Source of the DNA: Methylomarinum sp. Ch1-1
GTDB taxonomy: Bacteria > Pseudomonadota > Gammaproteobacteria > Methylococcales > Methylomonadaceae
DNA length: 64,000 nt
Assembly (NCBI RefSeq): GCF_030717995.2
Contig: NZ_CP157743.1
Span: 1,426,001 to 1,490,000 of the forward strand
Direction of reading: 5' to 3'
In this document: piece after piece, positions 27,775 through 38,857 of the stretch
How the letters are laid out: the number at the start of each line of letters is the position of its first letter
Numbering within the stretch: position 1 is the stretch's first letter
The notes under the pieces: model-generated
Seen by the model: the letters and a program-made list of their open reading frames with translations, nothing else
What the model was told of the DNA's origin: nothing
Database searches by the model: none
Program-made: the position numbers and the translations under genes

Positions 27775-28649
27775 CGACAGTCGTTCCGCTGTTGTTGATG
27801 AGCGGATTAGCCTTTGCCGAGGTGAAGACGGCGCCGGAGCGGGCGGACGAAAAAGTGGCGGCTCTCGATAAGCCCCTTTACAGTCCGTTTGTCGAACGCT
27901 ATGTGTTGGATGAATTAAAACAGCTGCGTATCGACATGGCCGCGCAAAAGTCTGAGCTGATACAGCAAATCGTCGATAGGGAATTGACCTCGGTAGACAG
28001 GGCGGTGACTTATGCAACCGATACCGTCAGTTATTTCTTCTATTTGATCGCAGGGGCAACCTCGGTATTGCTGTTAGTGGGCTGGTCATCGATTCGAGAA
28101 ATCAAAGAGCGAGCCCACTCCTTGGTCGATGAAGAAATATCCAAGCTCGTCAATGAATACGAACAGCGCCTGCAGCTCATTGAGCAGCAACTGAGCCAAA
28201 AAACGCAGCATATCGAAGAAAACCGCGAAGAAATTGAATTGACCCGGGAGGCTCAGTCGCTGTGGCTGAGAGCGGCCCAGGAACATAATCCCGCCAATAA
28301 AATTGCCATCTATGATCAGATCTTGACATTGCGCGCCGATGATTGTGAAGCTTTGACCTATAAAGCCGATGCGGTGCTGGAGCTGGGTGAACCGCAATGG
28401 GCGGTCAATTTGTGTCACCAGGCTTTAATGATCGACCCGAATAACATTCATGCCTTTTATCAACTTGCCTGCGCCAATACGGCAATGGCGAATTATGATG
28501 AGGCGGTGCGCAATTTATCCGAGGTGGTTTCCCGCACCGACAGTTACCGCGAAGAAATTATCCATGATTCGGCATTGCGGCCCTTGCATGATTTTGCGCC
28601 GTTTCAGAAGTTGTTTAATCTTGAGTCCGAGCAGGTAGAACGCGCCTAG
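27759..28649 (+). CDS. Membrane-anchored coiled-coil TPR protein
   Basis: A 296-residue protein not assigned to a named family. Residues 1-20 form a signal peptide (LLLMSGLAFA), residues about 90-110 a membrane segment (YFFYLIAGATSVLLLVGW), residues about 118-165 a strong coiled coil, and residues about 165-270 TPR-like helices (AIYDQILTLRADDCEALTYKADAVLELGEPQWAVNLC). It starts 16 nt inside ask and is followed by a terminator, so it is the last gene of the ectoine transcript. A link to osmotic or envelope stress is plausible from location only. Confidence 0.75.
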   Translation: MPRLITTVVPLLLMSGLAFAEVKTAPERADEKVAALDKPLYSPFVERYVLDELKQLRIDMAAQKSELIQQIVDRELTSVDRAVTYATDTVSYFFYLIAGATSVLLLVGWSSIREIKERAHSLVDEEISKLVNEYEQRLQLIEQQLSQKTQHIEENREEIELTREAQSLWLRAAQEHNPANKIAIYDQILTLRADDCEALTYKADAVLELGEPQWAVNLCHQALMIDPNNIHAFYQLACANTAMANYDEAVRNLSEVVSRTDSYREEIIHDSALRPLHDFAPFQKLFNLESEQVERA

Positions 28650-28659
28650 CAGCGAGTCT

Positions 28660-28684
28660 GAAAACACTTGCGGGTTTTCTTTTT
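28660..28684 (+). terminator. Terminator at end of ectoine cluster
   Basis: A GAAAAC (28660-28665) / GTTTTC (28674-28679) stem followed by TTTTT (28680-28684), 10 bp after the stop of the last gene and before the convergent recG. Confidence 0.75.
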
Positions 28685-28768
28685 ATAGTCCTGTTTAGGT
28701 TCGTCGGCATCAGCTCTGTCTTGCAAAGCAAGGGGGGCGAACAAAAGACTATTATCTGGCCTATGCCT

Positions 28769-30832
<2,064 letters not shown>

Positions 30833-30867
30833 TGCTTTGATCGGCGACCGTCAGCCGAACGTCTGCC

Positions 30868-31266
30868 TTAAATGCTATAGCTGTCTCTTAACTCCATGAC
30901 CGCATCCATTTCCACGCCGACGCCTTTAGGCAGGGCGGCGACGCCGATCGCGGCGCGGGCAGGATATGGCTGGCCGAAATATTCGCCCATGATTTCGTTG
31001 ACGACCGGGAAATTCGCCAAATCGGTCAAGAAGACATTCAGTTTGACGATATCGTAAAAATCTCCGCCGGCTGCCTCGGCAACGGCTTTCAGATTATCGA
31101 AGACGCGGCGGATCTGAACCGAGATGTCGCCATCGACAACTTCCATCGTCGCCGGATCCAGTGGGATCTGGCCGGACAGATAGACGGTGCTGTTGACCTT
31201 GACCGCCTGGGAATAGGTGCCAATCGCTTCCGGCGCTTTGTCGGTATGGATGATTTCTTTAGTCAT
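30868..31266 (-). CDS. ridA: RidA family enamine/imine deaminase
   Basis: A 132-residue RidA (YjgF/UK114) protein, which hydrolyses reactive enamine and imine intermediates such as 2-aminoacrylate released by PLP enzymes. The catalytic arginine lies in [15 protein letters not shown] and the C-terminal VEMDAVMEL strand is conserved; GTYSQAVKV is at the N-terminus. It forms trimers in the cytoplasm. It stands 12 bp after spoT in the same operon. Confidence 0.96.
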   Translation of the reverse strand: MTKEIIHTDKAPEAIGTYSQAVKVNSTVYLSGQIPLDPATMEVVDGDISVQIRRVFDNLKAVAEAAGGDFYDIVKLNVFLTDLANFPVVNEIMGEYFGQPYPARAAIGVAALPKGVGVEMDAVMELRDSYSI

Positions 31267-31278
31267 TTTTTCAGTTCC

Positions 31279-33456
31279 TTAGGCTTTGACTCGGGTTAAT
31301 TTTAAAACGATATTCAGTTTCTTCAGTTTGCGGATGATGTTGGCGAGATGCACGCGATCCTTAACGGTCAGCGTGATCAAGTCCACCGAGACACGCTCAT
31401 CTTGGTCGACAACTTTGACGTTTTCGATGTTCGATTCCATGCTGGAAATGATCGAGGCGATGGTGGCCAACGTGCCGCGCTGGTTCAGCATTTCGATCCT
31501 GATTTCGGCCGGGAAATCACCTGTCGCTTCTTCGCTCCATTCCACATCCAGCCAACTGGTTTGTTTTTTTCTGACGTCGTTGCTGTTACGGCATTCATGA
31601 TGATGAACGACGATGCCCTTGCCGGGGTTGAAGAAGCCGATGATTGGGTCTCCCGGTATCGGTCGGCAGCATTTGGCCAGGGTCACAACCATGCCTTCGG
31701 TGCCCTTGATAATCAGCGGCGTTTCGTTGCGGCTTTCATGGTCGTCCAGTTTGACCGCAGCCTGCACGTCCTCCTGGCCGATGCGTTTGGCCACCAGCAA
31801 TGGCATTTTATTGCCGAGGCCGATATCCTCCAGCAACTCATCGAGTGACTGCATTTTCAGCACACTCAGTACTTGCTGGATACGATGTTCATCGATCGCG
31901 TCCAGCTGAAGATCCAGGCTTTGCAGTTCTTTTTCCAGCAGGCGGCGGCCTAGATTGATCGCTTCCTGTTGCTTGAAATGTTTCAGGTAGGTACGGATGC
32001 TGCTGCGGGCCTTGGCGGTGGCGACGTAATTGAGCCATAACGGATTCGGGCGCGCCCAGGAGGCGGTGATGACTTCAACAGTCATGCCGTTTTCCAGCTG
32101 GGTTTGCAGCGGCACCAGTTTTTTATCGATGCGGGCGGAGACACAGGAATTGCCGATGTCGGTATGGACGGCAAAGGCAAAATCGACGACGGTGGCGCCG
32201 CGCGGCAACTTGATGATGCCGCCCTGGGGCGTGAATACAAAGACCTCTTGAGGAAACAAGTCGACCTTCAGGTTATCGATGAATTCCATCGAATCGCCGG
32301 CCGATTTCTGAATTTCCAGCAAATCGCGCAGCCATTCGTTGGCGCGGGCCTGGGCGGTTTCGTTGCTTTCGTTCTCGGATTTGTACAGCCAATGAGCGGC
32401 GATGCCGGATTCGGACATGCGATGCATCACATGGGTTCTGATCTGAATCTCGATCGGTACGCCGTAAGGACCGATTAACACGGTATGCAGCGACTGATAA
32501 CCATTAGCTTTCGGCAAGGCGATGTAATCCTTAAAGCGCCCAGGTATCGGTTTGTATAAATTATGCACGCAGCCGAGGGCGCGATAGCAATCGTCGACTT
32601 CATTGCAGTAAATGCGAAAAGCGTAGACATCGAAGACATCGGAAAAGGGGATCTTTTTATGCAGCATTTTCTGATAAATGCTGGCGACGTTCTTTTCACG
32701 GCCTGCGACGGTGCAAGCCATGTCGGCCTGAATCAGGCGGTTCTGAATCGAGCCTTGAATGGTGTCGATGATTTCCTTGCGGTTGCCGCGCGCTTTCTTG
32801 ACCGCCTGGTTGATAATCTCATGGCGACGGGGGTATAAAGCTTTGAACCCCAGCGATTCCAGTTGGTGGCGTATCTTGTTCATGCCCAGTCGATTGGCGA
32901 TCGGCGCATAGATTTCCAGGGTTTCCTTGGCGATGCGGCGTTTCGCCGCCGGCGGCATAGCGCCCAGGGTTTGCATATTATGCAGACGGTCGGCCAGCTT
33001 GACCATGATCACGCGCAGGTCTTTGGCCATGGCCAAAAACATCTTGCGGACATTTTCCGCTTGCGCTTCGGCGCGGGACTTGTTATCCAGTTTGGTCAGT
33101 TTGGTGACGCCGTCGACCAGTTCGGCGACCTCGGGGCTGAATTTGGCGCCTAACTGTTTTTTGCTGACCGGTGTGTCTTCGATGACATCATGTAGGATGG
33201 CGGCCATGATGCCGCGGGTATCCATACGCATTTCCGCCAGCGTGATCGCCACCGTTACCGGATGACAAATATAGGCTTCACCGCTTTTACGGAATTGTCC
33301 GGCATGCGCTTCGGCGCCAAAATGATAGGCCCGGACAATGTCGTCAATATGTTCTCGATCCAGGTAGTCGCTCAGAACCTTACATAAACGCCTGAGTAGT
33401 TTGTCTTCAGGAGTTTCCGGTTTCTGCTGTTTCGGTTCAACGACGATGCCTGGCAT
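31279..33456 (-). CDS. spoT: Bifunctional (p)ppGpp synthetase/hydrolase SpoT
   Basis: A 725-residue long RSH protein that makes and degrades the alarmone (p)ppGpp. The hydrolase HD domain (about 45-200) has the H...HD...ED set (AEAHAGQFRKSG, ILHDVIEDT). The synthetase domain follows (about 230-345: GREKNVASIYQKM, VFDVYAFRIYC). Then come the TGS domain (VFVFTPQGGIIKLPRGA, about 412), a helical and zinc-finger-like region (CCRPIPGDPIIG) and the C-terminal ACT domain (about 655-725). The intact HD residues make it SpoT/Rel rather than a synthesis-only RelA. It lies between rpoZ and ridA. Confidence 0.97.
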   Translation of the reverse strand: MPGIVVEPKQQKPETPEDKLLRRLCKVLSDYLDREHIDDIVRAYHFGAEAHAGQFRKSGEAYICHPVTVAITLAEMRMDTRGIMAAILHDVIEDTPVSKKQLGAKFSPEVAELVDGVTKLTKLDNKSRAEAQAENVRKMFLAMAKDLRVIMVKLADRLHNMQTLGAMPPAAKRRIAKETLEIYAPIANRLGMNKIRHQLESLGFKALYPRRHEIINQAVKKARGNRKEIIDTIQGSIQNRLIQADMACTVAGREKNVASIYQKMLHKKIPFSDVFDVYAFRIYCNEVDDCYRALGCVHNLYKPIPGRFKDYIALPKANGYQSLHTVLIGPYGVPIEIQIRTHVMHRMSESGIAAHWLYKSENESNETAQARANEWLRDLLEIQKSAGDSMEFIDNLKVDLFPQEVFVFTPQGGIIKLPRGATVVDFAFAVHTDIGNSCVSARIDKKLVPLQTQLENGMTVEVITASWARPNPLWLNYVATAKARSSIRTYLKHFKQQEAINLGRRLLEKELQSLDLQLDAIDEHRIQQVLSVLKMQSLDELLEDIGLGNKMPLLVAKRIGQEDVQAAVKLDDHESRNETPLIIKGTEGMVVTLAKCCRPIPGDPIIGFFNPGKGIVVHHHECRNSNDVRKKQTSWLDVEWSEEATGDFPAEIRIEMLNQRGTLATIASIISSMESNIENVKVVDQDERVSVDLITLTVKDRVHLANIIRKLKKLNIVLKLTRVKA

Positions 33457-33465
33457 ATTGTGGAA

Positions 33466-33705
33466 TTAAAGTTCTAAGCTGGTATCGGAAACATCGCCCG
33501 TTTTGTAAAGGATGTCAATGTTTTGTTCGCTGACATGGCCGGCGGCGATTTCACGTAGCGCCAATACCGTGCTTTTGTCTTTTTCGCGAAGCATAAACTC
33601 ATCGGCCCCTTTTTCAAGTTGACGCGCTCTTTTGCTGGCTAACAAGACCAGTTTAAAACGGTTTTCGATATTTTCTAAGCAATCTTCAACGGTGACTCTA
33701 GCCAT
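33466..33705 (-). CDS. rpoZ: DNA-directed RNA polymerase omega subunit
   Basis: A 79-residue omega subunit that helps fold and recruit the beta-prime subunit and contributes to one ppGpp site on RNA polymerase. [17 protein letters not shown] and [16 protein letters not shown] are the conserved core; the length is close to that of the E. coli protein. It is 9 bp upstream of spoT, the usual order. Confidence 0.97.
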   Translation of the reverse strand: MARVTVEDCLENIENRFKLVLLASKRARQLEKGADEFMLREKDKSTVLALREIAAGHVSEQNIDILYKTGDVSDTSLEL

Positions 33706-33866
33706 TTTAAAACCTATGATAAGGCGCCTGATGCGGCGACATGAATAAAAAGGAACTGATTATTATATAAAGAAAAACGCCCATAAACAAACCGCATGCA
33801 GCGCTGCCGTATTTTTGCGCAGGAAGGGCGTCGAACGCGATGAATTCCTTGTTGGGGCTAGACAGT

Positions 33867-33896
33867 CTCGCTGCTTATCAGCCGATAAGCAGCGAG
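33867..33896. other. Strong hairpin between pgk and rpoZ
   Basis: A perfect 13-bp stem, CTCGCTGCTTATC (33867-33879) with GATAAGCAGCGAG (33884-33896), closes a 4-nt loop. No T-tract follows on either strand. A second imperfect hairpin with CATGCC/GGCATG ends lies at about 33909-33940, just after pgk. They may stabilise or end the pgk transcript. Confidence 0.7.
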
Positions 33897-33953
33897 CTTA
33901 AATTTATTCATGCCCTGTCTGACGTTTACGACAAGGCATGAACCCAGCGGGGT

Positions 33954-35126
33954 TTAACCGCGCTCTTCCAAAATGGCGACGGCGGGCAGTTGTTTGCCTT
34001 CCAAAAATTCCAGGAAGGCGCCTCCGCCGGTCGACGTGTAAGACACGCGGTTACCGATGCCGTATTTGTCGATGGCCGCCAGCGTATCGCCACCGCCTGC
34101 AATCGAAAATGCGGCGCTATTGGCAATCGCCTTCGACATCGATTCGGTTCCTTCGCCGAATTGGTCGATTTCAAATACGCCTACCGGACCGTTCCAGACG
34201 ATGGTGCCAGCTGACTTGAGGATTTTTGCATACTGTTTGGCGGTTTCCGGACCGATATCCAGGATTAAGTCATCGGATTCGACATCGGCGACATTTTTGA
34301 TTGTCGCCGCGGCGTCTTCGGAAAATTCCTTCGCGCAGACAACATCAACCGGCACCGGGATATCGGAACCATTGGCTTTGGCTTGCGCCATCAGTTTTTT
34401 GGCTTCCTCGATCAGATCCTCCTCGTACAGCGAGTTGCCGACGCCATAGCCTGCGGCGGCGATAAAGGTGTTGGCGATGCCGCCGCCGACGATTAATTGA
34501 TCCACTTTAGTGGACAGTGATTCCAGCACGGTCAGTTTAGTGGAGACCTTGGAGCCGCCGACAATCGCGACCAGCGGTTTGGCCGGATGTTCCAGCGCTT
34601 GTCCTAACGCATCCAGTTCCGCGCTTAATAATGGGCCGGCGCAAGCCACGGCGGCATGTTTTGCGACGCTGTGCGTGGAAGCCTGGGCGCGGTGGGCGGT
34701 GCCGAACGCATCCATGACAAAAATATCGCACAGGGCGGCCATTTTTTTGCCCAGTTCGTCGTCGTTTTTCTTTTCGCCGACGTTGAAACGGACGTTTTCG
34801 CATAACACGACTTCGCCGGAGGCAATTTCGATGCCGTCCAGCCAGTCTCTTTCCAGACGCACCGGCTTGCCGAGCAGTTCGGATAATCTTTCCGCAACCG
34901 GTTTCAGGCTGGCTTCTTCGGAGTATTGGCCTTCTTCGGGACGGCCCAGATGGGACATCAGCATGACGGCCGCACCGCCCGCCAGTGCTTTTTCGATGGT
35001 TGGCACGCTGGCTTGAATACGCAGGTCGCTGGTGACTTTGCCGTCTTTGACGGGCACATTCAAATCCTGACGGATTAACACGCGTTTACCGGACAAATCC
35101 AGATCAACCATTCTTTTTATAGACAT
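33954..35126 (-). CDS. pgk: Phosphoglycerate kinase
   Basis: A 390-residue glycolytic kinase that transfers phosphate between 1,3-bisphosphoglycerate and ADP. The N-domain shows [12 protein letters not shown] (about 14-25), [10 protein letters not shown] and the substrate arginines; the C-domain has [13 protein letters not shown] and the nucleotide-binding [14 protein letters not shown], ending with [16 protein letters not shown] and the [13 protein letters not shown] loop. The length is standard. The upstream gap carries a family-2 MITE, so its promoter lies within about 130 bp of the start codon or within the element. Confidence 0.98.
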   Translation of the reverse strand: MSIKRMVDLDLSGKRVLIRQDLNVPVKDGKVTSDLRIQASVPTIEKALAGGAAVMLMSHLGRPEEGQYSEEASLKPVAERLSELLGKPVRLERDWLDGIEIASGEVVLCENVRFNVGEKKNDDELGKKMAALCDIFVMDAFGTAHRAQASTHSVAKHAAVACAGPLLSAELDALGQALEHPAKPLVAIVGGSKVSTKLTVLESLSTKVDQLIVGGGIANTFIAAAGYGVGNSLYEEDLIEEAKKLMAQAKANGSDIPVPVDVVCAKEFSEDAAATIKNVADVESDDLILDIGPETAKQYAKILKSAGTIVWNGPVGVFEIDQFGEGTESMSKAIANSAAFSIAGGGDTLAAIDKYGIGNRVSYTSTGGGAFLEFLEGKQLPAVAILEERG

Positions 35127-35257
35127 ATATCTTCCTCAAAACAGAGATTGTGGGTTAAATTTCGGCCCTATTATAAAGCCTTGTCATTGTCTAGTCTTGT
35201 TTAGCTTTCCAGCCATGACATCGGGATTCACTGGAGTCGGGGAATTTTCGTATTCGG

Positions 35258-35423
35258 CAGCAATTCCCACTTTGGCGTTCAAAAAGGGCATGGGGTGTGT
35301 TTGGCGAGGATGTCGGCAGCAAGGATGCTGCCGTCAAGCCCCCAGGGATGGGTTTACGGCGCTCCTCGACAGACACACCCCATGCCCTAAACCCCGCAAA
35401 AATACTCAAACTGGGAATTGCTG
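35258..35423. mobile_element. MITE family 2, complete copy (166 bp, 9-bp TSD)
   Basis: The perfect inverted ends are CAGCAATTCCCA (35258-35269) and TGGGAATTGCTG (35412-35423). A perfect direct repeat CGTATTCGG flanks it (35249-35257 and 35424-35432). The interior carries GCTGCC-rich hairpins and no gene. It lies between divergent pgk and the VWA gene. Confidence 0.88.
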
Positions 35424-35503
35424 CGTATTCGGAGTATCCATCGAATAACTCGTTAATTAGGCTATAGTTGTAAGTCATGACATCAACTTAAGGTAGAAAG
35501 GTT

Positions 35504-37348
35504 TTGATCAAGGCTAAGGCGAGAGCGATTTTCTTGGGCTGTCTGCTGTTATGCGGCGCGACGAACGCGACGGCCCAAAACGGCCAAGCCGGTGGCTATG
35601 AAGTTGATGTGCTGATCGATGTATCCGGCAGCATGAAACGGAACGATCCCGGCAATAAACGCATTTCTGCCGTCAAACTGCTGATCAATTTATTGCCCGA
35701 TGGCACGCGGGCCGCTATCTGGCTATTTGCGCAAAACACCCATCTGCTGCTCAAAACCGCCGCGGTGGATAAACAATGGAAGCAGCGAGCCCTGGTCTTG
35801 GCCGATAAAATTCATTCCCGAGGCTTGCTAACCGATATTGAAGGCGCCATTCAGACCGTGCTAAGGGAGGATATTGCGCCGGGATCGAGTAATAACCTGA
35901 TTTTATTGACCGATGGCAGGGTCGATATCTCCGACGACATCATGCAAAGCGCGGAATCGCGACAGCGGGTAATCAGCGATTTGATTCCGGTTCTGCAGCG
36001 GCAACGCATCAAGGTGCATACCATCGCGCTATCCGATCAGGCTGATCGGGAATTGCTGGATAAGCTGTCATTCGGCACCGGCGGCTGGGCCGAAGCGCTC
36101 GAATCGGCCGAACAATTGCAGAAAACCTTGCTGACGATGTTTAACAAGGCCCTGCCGCAGGACACCGTGCCGATCAAGGATAATCGTTTTCTCATCGATG
36201 ATGCGGTCAAGGAGTTTTCGCTATTGGTGTTCAAGAAGGCAGGGGCTGCGCCGACCCGACTCATCGGTCCAAATGGTGAAAAACTGAGTCGCCAAACCCG
36301 GAGAAAAAAACTGTCCTGGGTTCATGATCAACATTATGACTTGATCACCGTTCAGCAGCCTAGGGTCGGTCTATGGCGAATCGAAGCGGAGGTTGATCCC
36401 GATAATCAGGTGATGGTGATGACAGATTTAAAGCTCCAGGCCAGCGATTTGGCCGCTCATATCGTCGAAGGCGAAGAGCTTGAGTTGACGGCGTATTTGA
36501 CCGAACAGGGTGAAGTGATCCGGCGTGATGATTTTTTACAATTGATAAACATCGTGCTGTTGCATGTCGATGAAATGAACGGCAAAAGCGAGGTTGCGTT
36601 ACAGAGGGGACAAGACGGATTATTCAAACACAGTTTCGGTGCCGCGTTGGGCAAAGGCCGGCATACACTGAAGATTGTCGCCGATGGTAAGAGTTTTCGG
36701 CGCAAACTGCTAAAAACGATAGACATCGTGGAATCGGTGCTGACTGTCCATCGTTTTGTCGATGCCGACCGGCGCGCCGTGGTGTTGGAATTGCAGCCTA
36801 ATGACAAGATTATTGATCCGGCGATGCTGGCCGCTCAAGCCATCGTCAATGTCGCCGATAAACCGGCTGAAACGATTGCGATGCAAAAGCAGCAAGGACG
36901 CTTGCGTTTGAGCCTCGATTGGCCGGCAAAAGGCGAAAAAATCATCGTCAACTTTGCCGTGATGGCAAAAAAACTGGACGGCACGCCGATGACGCCTAGC
37001 CTTAAGCCGGTCATCATCGATGAACCGGCATTACAATCACGGCATCCACCAGATGCTGCATTGGCGGCCGTAGCCCCCCCTGAAAGAAACGAGGAAGCTG
37101 ACGCGTTAAGTTCGCATCGACGAGATTATGTGAACGGAGGCGCGGATAAAATAGTCGGTTCCGGGCACACTATCGAGGAAAGCCACGCCGACGCCTCGGA
37201 AACGACGCGGCAAGGGGAGTGGACGCTGCTAATTGGGCTCGTTGCCGGGGGGAACTTGTTGCTGCTAGGCGGCGCTTTTTTGGGCTACCGGTTGATAAGA
37301 AAAAGAACAACAAACAAACATGCGCAATTACTGGGTAGACTGAAATGA
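35504..37348 (+). CDS. Membrane-anchored von Willebrand factor A domain protein
   Basis: A 614-residue exported protein. A signal peptide (residues about 1-24) is followed by a VWA domain (about 33-215) with the metal site DVSGSMK (DxSxS, about 38-44) and LLTDGRVDIS. Beta-rich segments (about 230-510) follow, then a low-complexity linker and a single membrane helix (LLIGLVAGGNLLLLGGAFLGYRL, about 575-600) with a short basic cytoplasmic tail. It resembles TIGR03503-like VWA proteins of unknown function. The start is a TTG with AAGGTTT-type spacing from a purine-rich stretch; the next gene overlaps the stop by 4 nt. Adhesion or envelope complex assembly is a guess. Confidence 0.82.
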   Translation: MIKAKARAIFLGCLLLCGATNATAQNGQAGGYEVDVLIDVSGSMKRNDPGNKRISAVKLLINLLPDGTRAAIWLFAQNTHLLLKTAAVDKQWKQRALVLADKIHSRGLLTDIEGAIQTVLREDIAPGSSNNLILLTDGRVDISDDIMQSAESRQRVISDLIPVLQRQRIKVHTIALSDQADRELLDKLSFGTGGWAEALESAEQLQKTLLTMFNKALPQDTVPIKDNRFLIDDAVKEFSLLVFKKAGAAPTRLIGPNGEKLSRQTRRKKLSWVHDQHYDLITVQQPRVGLWRIEAEVDPDNQVMVMTDLKLQASDLAAHIVEGEELELTAYLTEQGEVIRRDDFLQLINIVLLHVDEMNGKSEVALQRGQDGLFKHSFGAALGKGRHTLKIVADGKSFRRKLLKTIDIVESVLTVHRFVDADRRAVVLELQPNDKIIDPAMLAAQAIVNVADKPAETIAMQKQQGRLRLSLDWPAKGEKIIVNFAVMAKKLDGTPMTPSLKPVIIDEPALQSRHPPDAALAAVAPPERNEEADALSSHRRDYVNGGADKIVGSGHTIEESHADASETTRQGEWTLLIGLVAGGNLLLLGGAFLGYRLIRKRTTNKHAQLLGRLK

Positions 37349-37998
37349 TAGAACTCGATTCGGCCATGATTATTTTGATGACGGAAGTGTTGGTAGGCTT
37401 GTTGGCGCTGGCTGTCGTATTGCTGATTATGTACGGTAAAAGAAGAAGTCGGGAGCATGCGGCGGCCAATGAACTGATTAATCGCTTGGAGCAGGCGGAA
37501 ATCAGTCGCGGCAAGAAGCTGGGGCAGCTGATCAGGGAAAATTGTGTCATCGACAATGACAAGCTAAAGGATATTTTGAAAGAGATTGGTCGTTGCGAAC
37601 AGGCTTTGTACCAGCAGATTTTGCAAATATTTTTGAAACGCGATGTCGCGATGTTGAAAGAAATAGATCGCTATATCAACAAACTGGCCATTCCCTATTG
37701 TCAAGTCATACAGGATGCGAATAGCGCATCAACGCCCGGCGACAACGAGGAATTGGAAGAGGCTAAGGCGCAAATTAGTCGCTTGAAAAAAGAAGGTGTG
37801 CTGCTGTCGGAACAGTTGCAGATGGCCATGAAAACGATGGACGAGATCTCAGCCGAATATACCCGGGTGTTCAGCGGCAAACAGAGTGAACTAGAGCTGG
37901 AAAACAGCAGTAAAAAAATGCTGCGGATTTTTCAGGAAGCCGAGAACACGATACGTTCGTCAGTCAAAGAAATCGAGGATGCGGAGGATCAGGCATGA
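37345..37998 (+). CDS. Small membrane coiled-coil protein A of the VWA operon
   Basis: A 217-residue protein of no family known to me. An N-terminal membrane helix (about residues 8-30) is followed by basic residues (KRRSR), a helical domain (about 36-120) and a coiled coil (about 130-205). The cytoplasmic bulk is predicted from the positive-inside rule. Its helix plus first 110 residues align by eye with the next protein. ATG overlaps the VWA stop codon as ATGA, and its own stop overlaps the next start by 4 nt, so the three products are probably made in fixed ratio. Confidence 0.7.
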   Translation: MIELDSAMIILMTEVLVGLLALAVVLLIMYGKRRSREHAAANELINRLEQAEISRGKKLGQLIRENCVIDNDKLKDILKEIGRCEQALYQQILQIFLKRDVAMLKEIDRYINKLAIPYCQVIQDANSASTPGDNEELEEAKAQISRLKKEGVLLSEQLQMAMKTMDEISAEYTRVFSGKQSELELENSSKKMLRIFQEAENTIRSSVKEIEDAEDQA

Positions 37999-38489
37999 AT
38001 GAAGCATTGTTGATTGTGTTGGCCGAGATTATCTTCATTCTATTGATGTTATTGCTGACGCTCTTGTTTGTCGATTGGAGGCGTAAAAGAAATCATCATC
38101 GGGCCTTACAACAGTTGCTGAATGACGTTGTCGAAAAGGAGGACCAGAGAAAGGCGTGCTTGATCGACTATTTGACCGACCGCCGAAAATTGCCTCATCA
38201 AATCGCGGATGATTTAAGCGCGGACTTCGTCGAGGCGGAAAAGCAGTTTATCTCCCAGTTTCTTGAGCAACAAATGAAGCAGGCGGGCGTGAGCGATTTT
38301 TATGAGAATTTGTGCCTATTGCTGGATAAATATTTAATCCTGATGCCTGCCGAAAAAAGCCCGGAGGAGCGGTTGCGGCCAAATGACGCCAAGCATGAGC
38401 AGAAGACTCATGGGCTTAATTCGGTAGAGTCCGATTGGGATATGGCGTTTGCCGAATCCGGAGCAGGCGTCAATGAATCGGTAAGATAG
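37995..38489 (+). CDS. Small membrane coiled-coil protein B of the VWA operon
   Basis: A 164-residue protein with the same plan as its upstream neighbour: membrane helix (about 5-26, IVLAEIIFILLMLLLTLLFV), basic segment (WRRKRNHH), then a helical domain to about residue 115 and a polar, probably disordered tail. The two share the pattern of a leucine-asparagine pair, an acidic-arginine helix and a phenylalanine-leucine-rich helix, suggesting duplication. No enzyme motif is visible. It overlaps the preceding gene by 4 nt and ends the trio. Confidence 0.68.
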   Translation: MNEALLIVLAEIIFILLMLLLTLLFVDWRRKRNHHRALQQLLNDVVEKEDQRKACLIDYLTDRRKLPHQIADDLSADFVEAEKQFISQFLEQQMKQAGVSDFYENLCLLLDKYLILMPAEKSPEERLRPNDAKHEQKTHGLNSVESDWDMAFAESGAGVNESVR

Positions 38490-38520
38490 GATTAGCTTGA
38501 GGCTATGCGGAAAGTTCTGC

Positions 38521-38804
38521 GTAACTATTCAGCTTGGTGTTGAGAAAATATTTTTGTAATTATTCAGCGTATTTTTATCAGAGGGAGTAGGCTATTGATT
38601 TATCGGGCTGTCTGCAACAGGACGTTGCAGTCAGAGCTTACATGGAAGTATTCACCCAGCACCTAAATTAACGAAGATTATTAATCATAGCCAATAACCT
38701 AGGGTATTTAGGTGCTGGGTGAACGCGTCCCGAGAAATCAATGGTCTACTCCCTAAACCCTGAAAGATACTGAATAGTTACATATTTTTAAAGTAAACAG
38801 TTAC
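38521..38804. mobile_element. Outer MITE-like remnant, interrupted by MITE copy e
   Basis: The left end is GTAACTATTCAG (38521); the right end, read on the complement from 38804, is GTAACTGTTTAC. The flanking 8-mers AGTTCTGC (38513-38520) and AGCTCTGC (38805-38812) agree at 7 of 8. Only about 35 and 15 bp of the outer element remain around the inner insertion 38556-38781. Confidence 0.6.
38556..38781. mobile_element. MITE family 1, copy e (226 bp, 8-bp TSD)
   Basis: The inverted ends are GTAATTATTCAG (38556) and GTAACTATTCAG (complement, ending at 38781), with a perfect 8-bp target duplication ATATTTTT (38548-38555 and 38782-38789). The interior contains the hairpin insert with CACCCAGCACC arms (about 38651-38722). 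It sits inside an older element of the same family. Confidence 0.9.
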
Positions 38805-38857
38805 AGCTCTGCATCATCATCGATGATTAAAATGTTGGGGGCAAATTGCTCACTCAT
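38801..38857 (-). pseudogene. Response regulator, N-terminal remnant
   Basis: An ATG at 38857 overlaps the macB stop codon and opens an 18-codon frame MSEQFAPNILIIDDDAEL ending in TAA at 38801. NILIIDDD is the classic first strand and acidic pocket of a receiver domain. The frame is cut by the end of a MITE-like element. Beyond the target duplication the flank reads on only to ELSA and a stop, so the rest of the gene was already lost or deleted. It suggests that the export operon once continued into a two-component system. Confidence 0.7.
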
